Shown here one piece after another: positions 1 through 8,415 of a DNA stretch of 16,439 nt; position 1 is the first letter of the stretch; each line of letters opens with the position of its first letter. The position numbers were made by a program, and so were the translations under genes. Origin of the DNA: Amoebophrya sp. AT5.2 (lineage: Eukaryota > Sar > Dinophyceae > Syndiniales > Amoebophryaceae); NCBI GenBank assembly GCA_005223375.1, contig RXOD01005021.1, positions 1-16,439 on the forward strand, given 5' to 3'. Below the pieces are notes generated by a model. It saw only the letters and a list, made by a program, of their open reading frames with translations, did no database searches and had not been told where the DNA came from.

Positions 1-1228
1 TGTAATGCCGGTGCGGCTCGTGTTCGTGCCATTGGATCCGTTCGAAGGACCGGCGCCGCCCCCCAGCGGAATCATGTTTGGGTTACTGCTCGCGATTACG
101 CTAGAGCTGCTCATCATTTTCGCGCTAGCACCGCCTCCCTGGCCCGGCGCTGGCATATTTTTACCCATCGCTGTGCTGAACGATTTTTTCCCGCCCGCAC
201 TATTGTTGTTTCCGTAGGGGTTGTTCTGATGCCAACTGTTACTACTGCCCCCCCCGACCCCGCCGTACGATCCGTGCCTATTGTTATACATCATTTGTTG
301 CTGCATGGTGTTTGGGTTCCACGGCTGCATGCCTCCCCAGTTGTTGGGCTGCTGCCCCCCCGCGATGGGCATCCCCTGCATGCCCATCCCGGCTGCTTGC
401 TGCATCCCCCCCATTCCCATCTGGTTCTGCATCTGGTTTTGCATCTGCAAGAACTGCATCTGCATTGCCTGCAGCTGCTGCGGGCTCGCGCCATTCTGTT
501 GCAACTGCTGCATCTGTTGCATCATTTGGAACTGCTGCATCATCATATGCTGCTTGTACAGATCCATCTGCTGCCACTGGGCGTTCATCGGGTTCGCTCC
601 TCCCGCTTCTCCTCCTGCAGCTGCCAGAGGACCTTGCGGGTTCGCTTTTGGCGACGATGACGCCACCACGACGCCCGCCGGCGGCGCACCTCCCCTGCCA
701 GGTTGCTGTCCAACTTCCCCCGCTGATGCTGGCAGCAGACTCTCGTCAGAGAGCTGAGCCAGGGTTTGCGCCTCGACCTCCTCCTTACTCGGAAGGGGAA
801 CCTTCGTCCAGTCCCGGCGGGCAGCCTCGACCGTGAACTGCGTCTCCAGCTTGAGGCAGTAGTCGTTGAGGGGTTTGCCGCCGACACCGGGAACGGCGCC
901 GAACGCGGTTTTCACGCGCGCAACGTAGGCAGAGAGACGCTGAAACGGCTGCTGGACAGCGGTGGCAGGCGCAGTGCCAGTCATCGAGAACGTCGCTGTG
1001 CGATGGCGTTGAGTGAAGATCATGTAAATCAAAAATTGTCTTAGTCTTACTTAATCAATGAATTCGATTAATTTAACTTTGGGACCAACAAACGGCATAG
1101 GCGAAAAGAAAAACTGCGTTGTTTTGTAAAGAAACAAGGAGCAAGTAGGAAGTAAAACATATCAACATAAGTAGATAAGTAGTACCTGGCGCCGGTTCAG
1201 CGCTGGTGGCAGGAACGAATGCGGCCAT
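1..1228 (-). CDS. Gln/Met-rich low-complexity protein, 3' end outside window
   Basis: The minus-strand frame is open from a TAA just upstream of an ATG at 1023 down to base 1 (341 codons), so the gene runs off the left edge. My preferred model adds a first exon, 1228-1186, starting at an ATG in the context AAAAATGGCC, joined across an intron (1185-996) to an exon starting at 995; the phases fit. The first ~90 residues are globular-looking (LSAYVARVKTAFGAVPG, then LNDYCLKLETQF and a charged WTKVPLPSKEEVEAQ). A Gly/Ala/Pro linker follows, and then a long Gln/Met tract (MMQQFQMMQQMQQLQQN and similar), an Asn/Gly-rich stretch and Ser/Asn-rich sequence to the edge. This composition is prion-like and is typical of RNA-binding or transcription-associated proteins, but I do not recognise the family. 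Alternative starts without the intron are ATG 1023 and ATG 984. That this strand codes is well supported; the start and function are not. Confidence 0.7.
996..1185 (-). other. Predicted spliceosomal intron, 190 nt
   Basis: On the minus strand the first exon ends CCAG and is followed by the donor GTACTACTT. The acceptor is CGCACAG before CGACG, with a branch-like ACTCAAC about 10 nt upstream. Both junctions fall after the first base of a codon, so splicing joins the upstream ATG at 1228 in frame to the Gln/Met-rich frame. The segment is clearly more AT-rich than its flanks and contains stop codons in the gene's frame. No transcript evidence is available; the alternative is that 1024-1228 is simply 5' untranslated sequence. 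Confidence 0.42.
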
Positions 1229-1360
1229 TTTTTCTTGCGCGTGTGCGTGAGAGGGGAAATGAGAAGTCTGGGTTTGTTGTTCCTCGCCGATCGAAGCCGG
1301 CGGCGGAACCATGAAAGGAGATCGACAACTTTCTCGACTACTTCAGCGACCCCACCCCCA

Positions 1361-1434
1361 CGTCCACGAAGTAGAGCAACTACTTGCCTCGAAGATCAGC
1401 AGCAACTACTTGCCTCGAAACGTCCACGACGTAG
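1361..1434. repeat. Tandem 19-bp duplication between imperfect 14-bp direct repeats
   Basis: AGCAACTACTTGCCTCGAA occurs at 1375-1393 and again, identical, at 1401-1419 (period 26). The pair is bracketed by CGTCCACGAAGTAG at 1361-1374 and CGTCCACGACGTAG at 1421-1434, which differ at one base. The arrangement A-B-spacer-B-A' is not expected by chance in 74 bases. The two B copies fall in different frames of the small overlapping plus-strand ORF, so the duplication is not a protein repeat. Confidence 0.75.
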
Positions 1435-3166
1435 TCGGTGCCGCGAGTGCGACTTGCTTCTAGAAGGAGTACTCCTGCAACTTGACTTCCGGAAAAACGG
1501 TTTTTCGCTGTTGAGAACGTCTTTTCTTTTTACATACTTTTTTGCTTGCCATTCGTGGTCCCGCACGTTGTTTGTTGTATCCCTGGAAGGGGACCGATCG
1601 CGATTGATTCTCTGCGGAGGTTTTCGATTTCGTCCCCTTTAGATCGAAAATCCACAGTCAACCCGTCCGGCAATCAAAGTGCTCGACAGATGAACCGCCC
1701 ACTCGAATGCGAATCCGGCGCCGCCCACGCAAATCAAAGAAAGCGACGAAGAGGAAAGACTTTAGAGTGATCCTGCTCAACACCGTCCTCCGCCCTGGAC
1801 GCTGCGGAAAAATGTCGCGAAAGGGCACGCAGATCCAGACCCGAATCTACGCTTCCTTGCACCCGATGTTCGCCGCAGATGATCCTCGTGCTCGTTGCCA
1901 CTGAAGATACGGGCGGCCTCTTTCCGATGGATCGGAAGCAGTCGAAGGCCTCGAATTATGAAAGAACACGCTATTCCGGAAGTTGTACACTTGTTCTGCT
2001 ACAAGACTGGACTGCTCGACTACAATTGTCGCCGCCGATGATGAAGATGAACGTCAACGTTAGGGTTAGGATAGAACTTCTACTAGAAGGCTTCTTCTTC
2101 TTCTTTCTTGTCTCTTTGATCCAGTTCTACTATATCTATTCCGTTATAATTGAGTCCTCGTCCACGTGCGACTGCTTTCGTCGTGGTCCAAATTCGTCCT
2201 GATTGCAGCAGCGTTCTTTACTCTATCAGCCGCAGTATCTATAAGTATTCGAGTCAATGTGCAGCCCACGCTCTGTGGATCTTTTCCGGTGTTTATTGCG
2301 TGTCTTGCTCTATTGACTGAAGGTCTAAGGATCTTCAGACGACCAAGAATTCCGTTCGAACTGTGCCGTCGGGAATCCTCAGTCTCCGATTTTGGTGGAG
2401 ACTAATCGACTATGCCCATAAATGGCTTGTATTCTCGATCTTGTGCAGCAAATCAAATGGACGAATCTTTATTATATATTGCTTGTGCTACTTCCTTGCT
2501 ATTGGAGGCGAGATCTAAGTTTATTATGGCTCCGACTTCCTCTAAAGTGCCGCAACTAACAACAGTATCAGTACGTACTGGCCTTCGAAACAAACGGTGG
2601 CTCTGGCTTTCAGTCTTCGGTAGACTGTTCGCTGGTTGTACTTGTAGCTGTCGTGATTGTAAAGGTTAATGGAGTTTGTTCGAAACTAGAGCTAATGCTG
2701 TTGAAGTTGCCGCAAGAAGAGGTGCTCGTCGTTGTAGCCGATTCCCCCGATCCGCAGTTGCGTGCAGTCGAGGAAGTTATTGTCGTCGTGCCGGATGCAG
2801 CTGGAAGACCATGGATTTGTTTTTTTGGTGGATGTTGATCAAGCAAGCTCGTTCGATGCTTTGCTTTGCTTTCTGACTGTGAGTGATGGACATGGATACC
2901 CCAAAAAAAGGACTCCTACATACATAGCATGAGATTTCGGTTTGGAACTGGTTTGACTACCAACTCTTATTTTTGAGATAGTACTTTGGATGTCGAGAAC
3001 GCTTGGGAATGGGTCGTCATCATGCTCGTGCTGCTTATTCAAAGAATCCGAACCACTTCTCACCTGCGTCTGCTGAGACATTGATACATCGATCAATCAA
3101 AACCAAGTGATGTATGTCATGTGAGTAAGTGTAAGTACAACAGGCGCTAGCAGGGATGATCTCGAC

Positions 3167-3211
3167 CATTGGGATGCTCCGAAAGGTGGATTTCGGAGGG
3201 TTGAACCAATG
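3167..3211. repeat. Hairpin-forming inverted repeat
   Basis: The inner arms CTCCGAAA (3177-3184) and TTTCGGAG (3191-3198) are a perfect 8-bp inverted repeat with a 6-base loop. The outer arms CATTGG (3167-3172) and CCAATG (3206-3211) pair as well, giving a two-level stem. A short ACCG-AA-CGGT hairpin follows at about 3218-3227. It lies in non-coding sequence beyond the 3' end of the minus-strand gene at 3681. It may be part of a structured RNA or a processing signal; I cannot assign it to a known RNA family. Confidence 0.55.
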
Positions 3212-3297
3212 TATGACACCGAACGGTCCTGGAGCGTTGGGAGAGAAGATGATTTATTCAATTTCTTTGAGATCGAACGATATCGAAATCGATCGAA

Positions 3298-3657
3298 ATG
3301 GCAGTGCGACTAGTAAATGAAGTTTTTCTTACTGCTCAACAAAAACGAAGACCGATGTTGCGGAAGCCTCATTTCTTCATCTCTCAACATCACAGTACTG
3401 AGACACGGAATGTCCTTTTCGTTTTTTGCAGTCGCTCGGAACACAACCTGTACGACGTTTTTTACGGAAGCAATGCCTTTCTCTCGGGTTTGTCGTACTT
3501 AATTTGCGGGCGCACTTTCGGCTCTGACGAAATTCTTGCGGTGTTACAAAAATGTCTCGTGTACCTCAACAACGAGATTCATTTTATGGGTTGCTTGGTT
3601 CTGTCGATTTGCAGTTCCCTTCACCGCGATTTAATAAAACTGCTTCCCTGCCAATAA
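3298..3657 (+). CDS. Doubtful plus-strand ORF, 119 codons
   Basis: The frame starts ATGGCAGTG in an acceptable context (CGAAATGGC) and ends in TAA 23 bases before the convergent stop of the gene at 3681. The product has no recognised domain and is moderately hydrophobic, with Cys scattered in its second half. Its base composition is AT-richer than that of the neighbouring genes, and it would be the only plus-strand gene here. A polypyrimidine run ending TTTTTTGCAG inside it (around 3415-3431) could make its second part the terminal exon of an otherwise unseen gene. Chance is the leading alternative. Confidence 0.18.
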   Translation: MAVRLVNEVFLTAQQKRRPMLRKPHFFISQHHSTETRNVLFVFCSRSEHNLYDVFYGSNAFLSGLSYLICGRTFGSDEILAVLQKCLVYLNNEIHFMGCLVLSICSSLHRDLIKLLPCQ

Positions 3658-3680
3658 CGACCAGCGCGAGATGAACGAAA

Positions 3681-6104
3681 TCAGCTTCCCGCTTTTTTCC
3701 GTTTACCGGTCTTTTTGTCTACCGGTCGCTGATTGTGGTACAAGCTCTTTCGATTCTTGTCCTTTTTCGGCTTCCCCTCCTCGAGCTTGCGCCGTTTTGC
3801 ATCCAACAAGTCGTGCCCGGCCGCCAAGTCTTGTGCTGTGATTCCAAACCTGCGTTTCCACCGCGCCAGCTCCTCGCCCTCCATCCGTGAACTTGCGCCG
3901 CCCCTTTTCCCAGCCATACCGCCCTCTTCCCCGAGCAGCAACGCCGCCTCCCGCAACGCGGCCTCCATTTCTCGCTCTCTGTTGCGCCGTTCTTTTTCTA
4001 GTCTTCTTCTCACTTTCTCCACGTCGTTCGGGGTAACTTCCTCGCCGACGAAGGGGTTCGGCGTCGAGTTCTGGAAGAACTCCACCGCGAACTTCTCCAA
4101 GTCTAGCGATGCGGTGGGTGTGAACGCAAGGCCGTGAATGGCGAAGTCCGCGTTCTTTACCTGCGCATTCCTCGAGGAGGCCTTGAATACCACGGGCTCG
4201 AGCGCAAACAACTTCGTGGTGAAGCCAATCTTCACCGTGTTCAGCTGCGTTTTCGCGAAGTCGGTGAGCTTTTCCACCATTCTCGGATCGGCGAGCGCGG
4301 CGGTGTTGATGTCAACGGCGCGGTCGCACGCTTGCCACGGGGGTCGGTACTTCCACACGTCGTGATGCCGCTTTTTTGTAGTGGCACACGCCGCTTGGGT
4401 TTCTTGCGCGCCATTTGAACTTGATGCTGCTGTAGCTGTTAATACCGTTACCGCTCCTGCTGTTATTACCTCTGTACCTGGAGGCGCTTTCGCTTCAGCA
4501 GCTGCTCCTGCTTCATCAGCAGCCGCCTCTGCTTCAGCAGCCGCCTCTGCCTCATCGTCCTCTGGTAACGACGGAAGTGCCCACGACTGGTCGCCGTCAT
4601 CAGCATCTTCGTCGTCGTCCGACTCCGAGCCGGAAGAGTCCGACTCGTCATCTTCACCACCTCCTTCCAGGCGCTTCTTGCGTGCGTCCTGCACGCCGTC
4701 GGCTGCATCTTCATCATCCTCAGCCGGCTGCGCGTCGCGCACTTCGGTGGAGCAGACAAAGTACCTCGGCTCCGCCAACTTCAGTAAATCGGCAATGACA
4801 TCCTTCTCGAGCAAAAGTGAAACTTGCCGCCGCGCATCCTCTGCCGTCCTCACCGACAAAGGCTGCTGCGGACCCTTGTTCTTGCGCTTCTTCGGCGGAT
4901 TTACTGCGACGACTTTCTTGCCGGCCTTGGTTTTCGCCCCCAAAGCCAGGGCTCCCGCAACATTTGCGATATCTGCCGCCTCCCTGGAAGCTGCATCCAA
5001 TTCTCCTAGAGTCACCAAGGGGGTTTCTGCGGCCGCCGCGCCTCCTATCCCGGTCACTCGTTTCGGCAAGAAAACTTCAATCAGTCCCTTGTTTCTGCCA
5101 AATACCGACTCGCCAAAGCAGCCCTCCGCGCAGAGAAAGAAGTCGAGCCCGTGCGCAGCCGCGTCTTCGAGCGAAGTTGGCGAGGGGGCGGGCGCCGTCG
5201 AGAATGGCGCTGTGGTCGCGCTCGCGGACGGCGGCTTGATTTCGAGTTCTAACTCCTCCACGAGCCGGTCGACGCAGAGCTGCGTATACGCGCCATCGAC
5301 GAACAGCTCTTCACTCGTAAAATACTCAGCTGCTCTTTCAAAGTCGATGTCGGGAACATCTTGTTTCCCTGCGGTTGATGTGTCACGTGTTCCATTGGTT
5401 TCCGTTGTTTCTCCATTTCCGAGTTCTCCCCCTCGCAGCACCGCCTGTCGCAGCCTGCTGATTCCCGACAGGAAGCCCACTTTCAAGCTGCGCGACACCG
5501 TTTTCCACGTCATCGGTCCGCCATCAACGCCGCCCGCGATCTGCACCAGCGTTTTCCTAAGGCGTATCTCCGTCACGCCGCTGTGGCCCAGGAAGAACAG
5601 CCCCGGCAGAATTTCGTCCTCGCCCTCGTCGATCAATGCCTGGCACGCGGGCCCCGCGTCGGTGAAGTAGACCGGTGTCCCTATCTCCGCGAAATCTAAA
5701 TCTCCGTCGCCCAAGTCCATCTCGTCGCTTGAAAACTCGCCGACGCAGAAGCAGATGTCGAATGGTTTCTTGAACTTTTTGAGCGCTTCGTGCAGCTTGC
5801 GTACCTCGCCGCGCACGCTACCGACCAGCAATATTCGCAGGGGTGGCGGCTGTCCTGATGCGGGTGCTGAGGAGGAAGATGAGGAGGCGGCTGCTGCGCC
5901 TGATGCACCTGCTACGGCGGTGTCGTTGCCGGCCACCTGCTCACCAGATCCCGGCTTGCCACTTCCGCTTTGCGCATGGCCATTCGCTGCGCCGTCGTTT
6001 CCTCCGGAGGGGGCAGAAGGCTCAGTGTAGGTCCCGCGCGAGGCGAACATCGACGAGAGCTTCGCGCTCGACGACGACGAGGAAGTTCCGAAGAGCGATG
6101 ACAT
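3681..6104 (-). CDS. Drn1/CWF19L1-like protein (metallophosphatase-like domain), lacking CwfJ C-terminal domain
   Basis: This is a single-exon frame of 807 residues from ATG 6104. Residues ~1-88 are Ser/Ala/Gly-rich. Residues ~89-350 match the N-terminal domain of the CWF19L1/Drn1 family: RILLVGSVRGEV (90-101), FDICFCVGEF (115-124), PGLFFLGHSGV (167-177), GLDFFLCAEGC (319-329). The metal-binding Asp/His of true phosphoesterases is not apparent at the first motif, as expected for this pseudo-enzyme family. A second family block is split by a long insert: LAEPRYFVCSTE (443-454), then an acidic Asp/Glu/Ser/Ala region (~460-570), then WKYRPPW (584-590), FAIHGLAFTP (654-663) and the NSTPNPF turn (679-685). 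The last 120 residues are Arg/Lys/Glu-rich coiled coil. Yeast Drn1 works with the lariat-debranching enzyme Dbr1, and CWF19L proteins associate with late spliceosomes, so a nuclear role in intron turnover is inferred. The usual Cys-containing and HIT-like CwfJ C-terminal domains are missing. Confidence 0.8.
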   Translation of the reverse strand: MSSLFGTSSSSSSAKLSSMFASRGTYTEPSAPSGGNDGAANGHAQSGSGKPGSGEQVAGNDTAVAGASGAAAASSSSSSAPASGQPPPLRILLVGSVRGEVRKLHEALKKFKKPFDICFCVGEFSSDEMDLGDGDLDFAEIGTPVYFTDAGPACQALIDEGEDEILPGLFFLGHSGVTEIRLRKTLVQIAGGVDGGPMTWKTVSRSLKVGFLSGISRLRQAVLRGGELGNGETTETNGTRDTSTAGKQDVPDIDFERAAEYFTSEELFVDGAYTQLCVDRLVEELELEIKPPSASATTAPFSTAPAPSPTSLEDAAAHGLDFFLCAEGCFGESVFGRNKGLIEVFLPKRVTGIGGAAAAETPLVTLGELDAASREAADIANVAGALALGAKTKAGKKVVAVNPPKKRKNKGPQQPLSVRTAEDARRQVSLLLEKDVIADLLKLAEPRYFVCSTEVRDAQPAEDDEDAADGVQDARKKRLEGGGEDDESDSSGSESDDDEDADDGDQSWALPSLPEDDEAEAAAEAEAAADEAGAAAEAKAPPGTEVITAGAVTVLTATAASSSNGAQETQAACATTKKRHHDVWKYRPPWQACDRAVDINTAALADPRMVEKLTDFAKTQLNTVKIGFTTKLFALEPVVFKASSRNAQVKNADFAIHGLAFTPTASLDLEKFAVEFFQNSTPNPFVGEEVTPNDVEKVRRRLEKERRNREREMEAALREAALLLGEEGGMAGKRGGASSRMEGEELARWKRRFGITAQDLAAGHDLLDAKRRKLEEGKPKKDKNRKSLYHNQRPVDKKTGKRKKAGS

Positions 6105-6519
6105 TATATTATTGGCGTTTTTTTAAAATTGCGGTGAAAATCAGAATGAGAATGAGGTCCTGCTCACGCCTACTCTTAGGGGGGAGTACATGCTACTTCT
6201 TCTTCCATACGGTGCTCGCCTCATCGGCGCTCTGCCCCGACGTGTCTGTAGATTGAGTTCAAGTTGGACATTCTCCACGAAAATGGCATCGAACGGACTG
6301 ACCTTGAGCTTGACCATGAGGTGTGGCTGTGGTTTGAAATTACTCAGAAGGATCACGAAGGAACTCGAGGACCTCAAAAGTAGATGCGTGACCAGTGAAG
6401 AGGGACAACAGGACCCTTGGAACAGTGGCAGAAGCGTGCCGTATCGTGAAAGAGAAAGCGCCTGTTGATTCCTTTGTTGCAGCTTGTCGTTGTCGTTACG
6501 AGGTACGAATAGTAGGTCG
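6105..6519. other. Spacer between the CWF19L1-like and NYN genes
   Basis: These 415 bases hold the 3' region of the NYN gene and the 5' region of the CWF19L1-like gene, both minus strand. Just upstream of the ATG at 6104 the minus strand is AT-rich (a run of T then A, then CCAATAATATA). Frames crossing it lack a credible ATG or family resemblance. I see no clear TATA box, RNA gene or repeat. Confidence 0.5.
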
Positions 6520-8415
6520 TTAAGCTTTCTTGTTCGCGGCAGCTTTCGCTTTCGCTTTCGCGCGCTCCCAGCCGTCAACTGACCAGGCTTGAAGACCTTT
6601 TTCCGCAGCGTTACCTTTCGCTTTTTGCTTCTGACGAGTCGTCTTCACGCGCGCATCTTCATCGTCAGAGCCTTCATCGATCAGTAGTTCGCCTCCGTTC
6701 CAGGACGGTTTTCGCTTCGCTTTAGCTGCGGTTTTCGCTGCGTCAGCCTGCGCTTGCCTTAGTTTTTGCTTGTCGTCTGCTTTGATTACGGCAGTTTTGC
6801 TTCCCGCGGCCTTGCTTGTAGCGCTACTTGCCGTGGCTGCTACGCGCTTCTGCAGCGCCTGCGCAGCCGACGCAGAAGCCGCTGCACTGTCGACCTTGGC
6901 ACGGGCGGCTGCGCGTGGGGGCGTTCGGGTTTTCGCCGCTTTAGCGATGCTCGAAGATGCCCCGCGGGGTGGAGAGGTCCTTTTTGCGCATGGGGCGGAA
7001 GCAACCGCTCTAACGGGAGCTCCAGCCACTGCTCGGGTACCCGTTTTGCGGTCTGCCTCCACCCCGACATCATGATCCTGCTGTGGGGCCGCTTGTCTGC
7101 TCTCTGTCGCTTCCACATCTGGCTTCACCCGCGGCGGTGCGTCTGCAGGGGCCGGCCGGTAAATCGAGAAAGTACTTGCCGTCGGGCCGAGGTTGTCGCA
7201 GTGTCCATTGTTCTCGACTACCTCCAGCGGTCGAGGACCCAGAGCTGCCGCCGCCTCCGCCTCTTCTCGTTGTTTTCGCAGAATCTCGAAGCCGTTCTCG
7301 AGGTAAATTTCCTCGCCCTCCTCGGCTCCCTCTGCTGGAGCACGCGATGGTGAGACGGTAGGACGCGCCGCAGCTGCTTGTTGTGGGCTGTTATGACGAC
7401 TCCCCGCGGCGGGGCGGCCGGGCTCCTCCGATTCCCCTGTCAACCGCAGCCATTCCGCCTGCCAGTCAAGTCCTGATGCGCGCCCTGCGTGCTGTCGGAG
7501 GTCTTCTTCCTCGTTCCTCAACAAGGGTCGTGCAGCAGCATCGTCGGCACCCAGATCCATGTCCACGTCCATCATATCTGCGTCAGCGGACGCTGTCCTG
7601 CTCACCCGCCGTTCCCGCGGCGACGGGGGCATATTAAACGCGCTGCTGCTACTCTGGCCCTGCCCCGCGGCCCCCACCTGGCGGAATTCTTGCCGGCCTT
7701 CTTCCGTCCGCCCGATCGCGTCCTTGTTTCTCTGACGGCCGACCTCCGAAACTCGGTTCAGATCTTCCGCCTCCATCGCGGTTCCCCCATCTTCACGGCG
7801 CGGCAGCCCTTCCACGGGCACCAGGTTGCAGGAGCTGTCGATCGTGGAAAACGAAAACTTCCACAACACCCGCTGCAGCCACTCCTTCGTGACCCCGGCG
7901 ATGCTCTGTGTTTTTGGTACGGCAACGTCCTCTCGGTACACGTCGTAGTTGTCGTTCGAGAGAATCCGCACGCGCTTTCCGTGCTGCCAGAACTTCAGGG
8001 CTTCCTGCAGGACCGCGTCGTCCACGTCGCTCCGGCTCGGCGCGTGCGTAACGTGGTCGCGGATCTTGTCGATGTGCGGGTCGCCCTCCCGGTCCCACCG
8101 GTCGAGATCCGGTTGGTACACGAGGACCTCGATTTTGGCCGCCGGGAACCGCTTCAGCACCGCGTCGTACGCGTTCAGAATCAGCTCCGTCTCGATGGGC
8201 GGGTGCTTGCCGCCACCTTTATTTGTGGGTGCGCGAGTACTCGACGATGAGCCCCCGCCTTCGCCGGGGGCGCGAGGACTGGCCCGCGGCGTCGGGCGGC
8301 GGCTGGTGGCGGCGCGGAAGCGACCAACGTTGGGGCCGTCGATAATAACGATCTCGTCAAGCGGCTGGCCAGGGCCAAAAGACGGCGACCCGGCGGAGGA
8401 CGACGCGGTTGCCAT
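6520..8415 (-). CDS. Zc3h12a-type NYN/PIN endoribonuclease with long basic tail
   Basis: This is a 631-residue single-exon frame from ATG 8415 (context GAAAAATGGC). Residues ~20-180 form a NYN (PIN-like) ribonuclease domain of the Zc3h12a/Regnase type: EIVIIDGPNV (21-30), KIEVLVYQPD (94-103), SDVDDAVLQEALKFW (129-143), RILSNDNYDVY (150-160), then KEWLQRVLWKFSFS and a CNLVP end. Candidate metal-binding acidic residues are D26, D132/D133, D155 and D158. The family cleaves RNA, often stem-loops in mRNA 3' regions. Two oddities stand out: residues ~31-70, directly after the first catalytic motif, are an Arg/Pro/Gly/Ser insert, and no CCCH zinc finger is visible. Residues ~190-631 are disordered, with a KxPPRG/Ala/Lys-rich second half ending in AKAKAKAAANKK, suggesting RNA binding or nuclear/nucleolar targeting (inference). 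Confidence 0.85.
   Translation of the reverse strand: MATASSSAGSPSFGPGQPLDEIVIIDGPNVGRFRAATSRRPTPRASPRAPGEGGGSSSSTRAPTNKGGGKHPPIETELILNAYDAVLKRFPAAKIEVLVYQPDLDRWDREGDPHIDKIRDHVTHAPSRSDVDDAVLQEALKFWQHGKRVRILSNDNYDVYREDVAVPKTQSIAGVTKEWLQRVLWKFSFSTIDSSCNLVPVEGLPRREDGGTAMEAEDLNRVSEVGRQRNKDAIGRTEEGRQEFRQVGAAGQGQSSSSAFNMPPSPRERRVSRTASADADMMDVDMDLGADDAAARPLLRNEEEDLRQHAGRASGLDWQAEWLRLTGESEEPGRPAAGSRHNSPQQAAAARPTVSPSRAPAEGAEEGEEIYLENGFEILRKQREEAEAAAALGPRPLEVVENNGHCDNLGPTASTFSIYRPAPADAPPRVKPDVEATESRQAAPQQDHDVGVEADRKTGTRAVAGAPVRAVASAPCAKRTSPPRGASSSIAKAAKTRTPPRAAARAKVDSAAASASAAQALQKRVAATASSATSKAAGSKTAVIKADDKQKLRQAQADAAKTAAKAKRKPSWNGGELLIDEGSDDEDARVKTTRQKQKAKGNAAEKGLQAWSVDGWERAKAKAKAAANKKA

Larger units (their letters stand above)
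1229..3680. other. Gene-poor, AT-richer spacer of about 2.4 kb
   Basis: No protein family is recognisable on either strand. Weak candidates are a 50-codon plus-strand frame, 1311-1463, starting ACCATGAAAGG; a GC-richer basic plus-strand frame around 1707-1904; a minus-strand frame from ATG 3081 (MSQQTQ...) whose sixth codon is followed by a textbook donor, CAG/GTGAGAAGT; and the 119-codon plus frame at 3298. These could be exons of an intron-containing gene or chance. Pyrimidine-rich tracts occur near 2086-2115 and 3415-3430, the latter ending TTTTTTGCAG like a plus-strand 3' splice site. A tandem duplication (1361-1434) and a hairpin (3167-3211) are listed separately. Confidence 0.5.

Noticed and set aside
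281..757. Cys/Ile-rich plus-strand frame of 158 codons
   Set aside because: It is the mirror of the Gln/Met-rich minus-strand coding sequence; the codon pattern and the uninterrupted 341-codon minus frame explain it.
1311..1463. 50-codon plus-strand ORF starting ACCATGAAAGG
   Set aside because: No family match, and it spans a 26-bp-period duplication that shifts frame between copies, which argues against a conserved protein.
2059..2070. Telomere-like GTTAGGGTTAGG
   Set aside because: Only two partial units; too short to call an interstitial telomere.
2839..3081. Minus-strand frame MSQQTQ... with a textbook CAG/GTGAGAAGT donor
   Set aside because: No homology and no matching downstream exon identified; kept only as a note in the spacer description.
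4381..5670. Long plus-strand Ser/Ala-rich frame (429 codons)
   Set aside because: Lies wholly antisense to the CWF19L1-like gene, whose family motifs are on the minus strand; it is the complement of an Ala/Glu/Asp-rich coding region.
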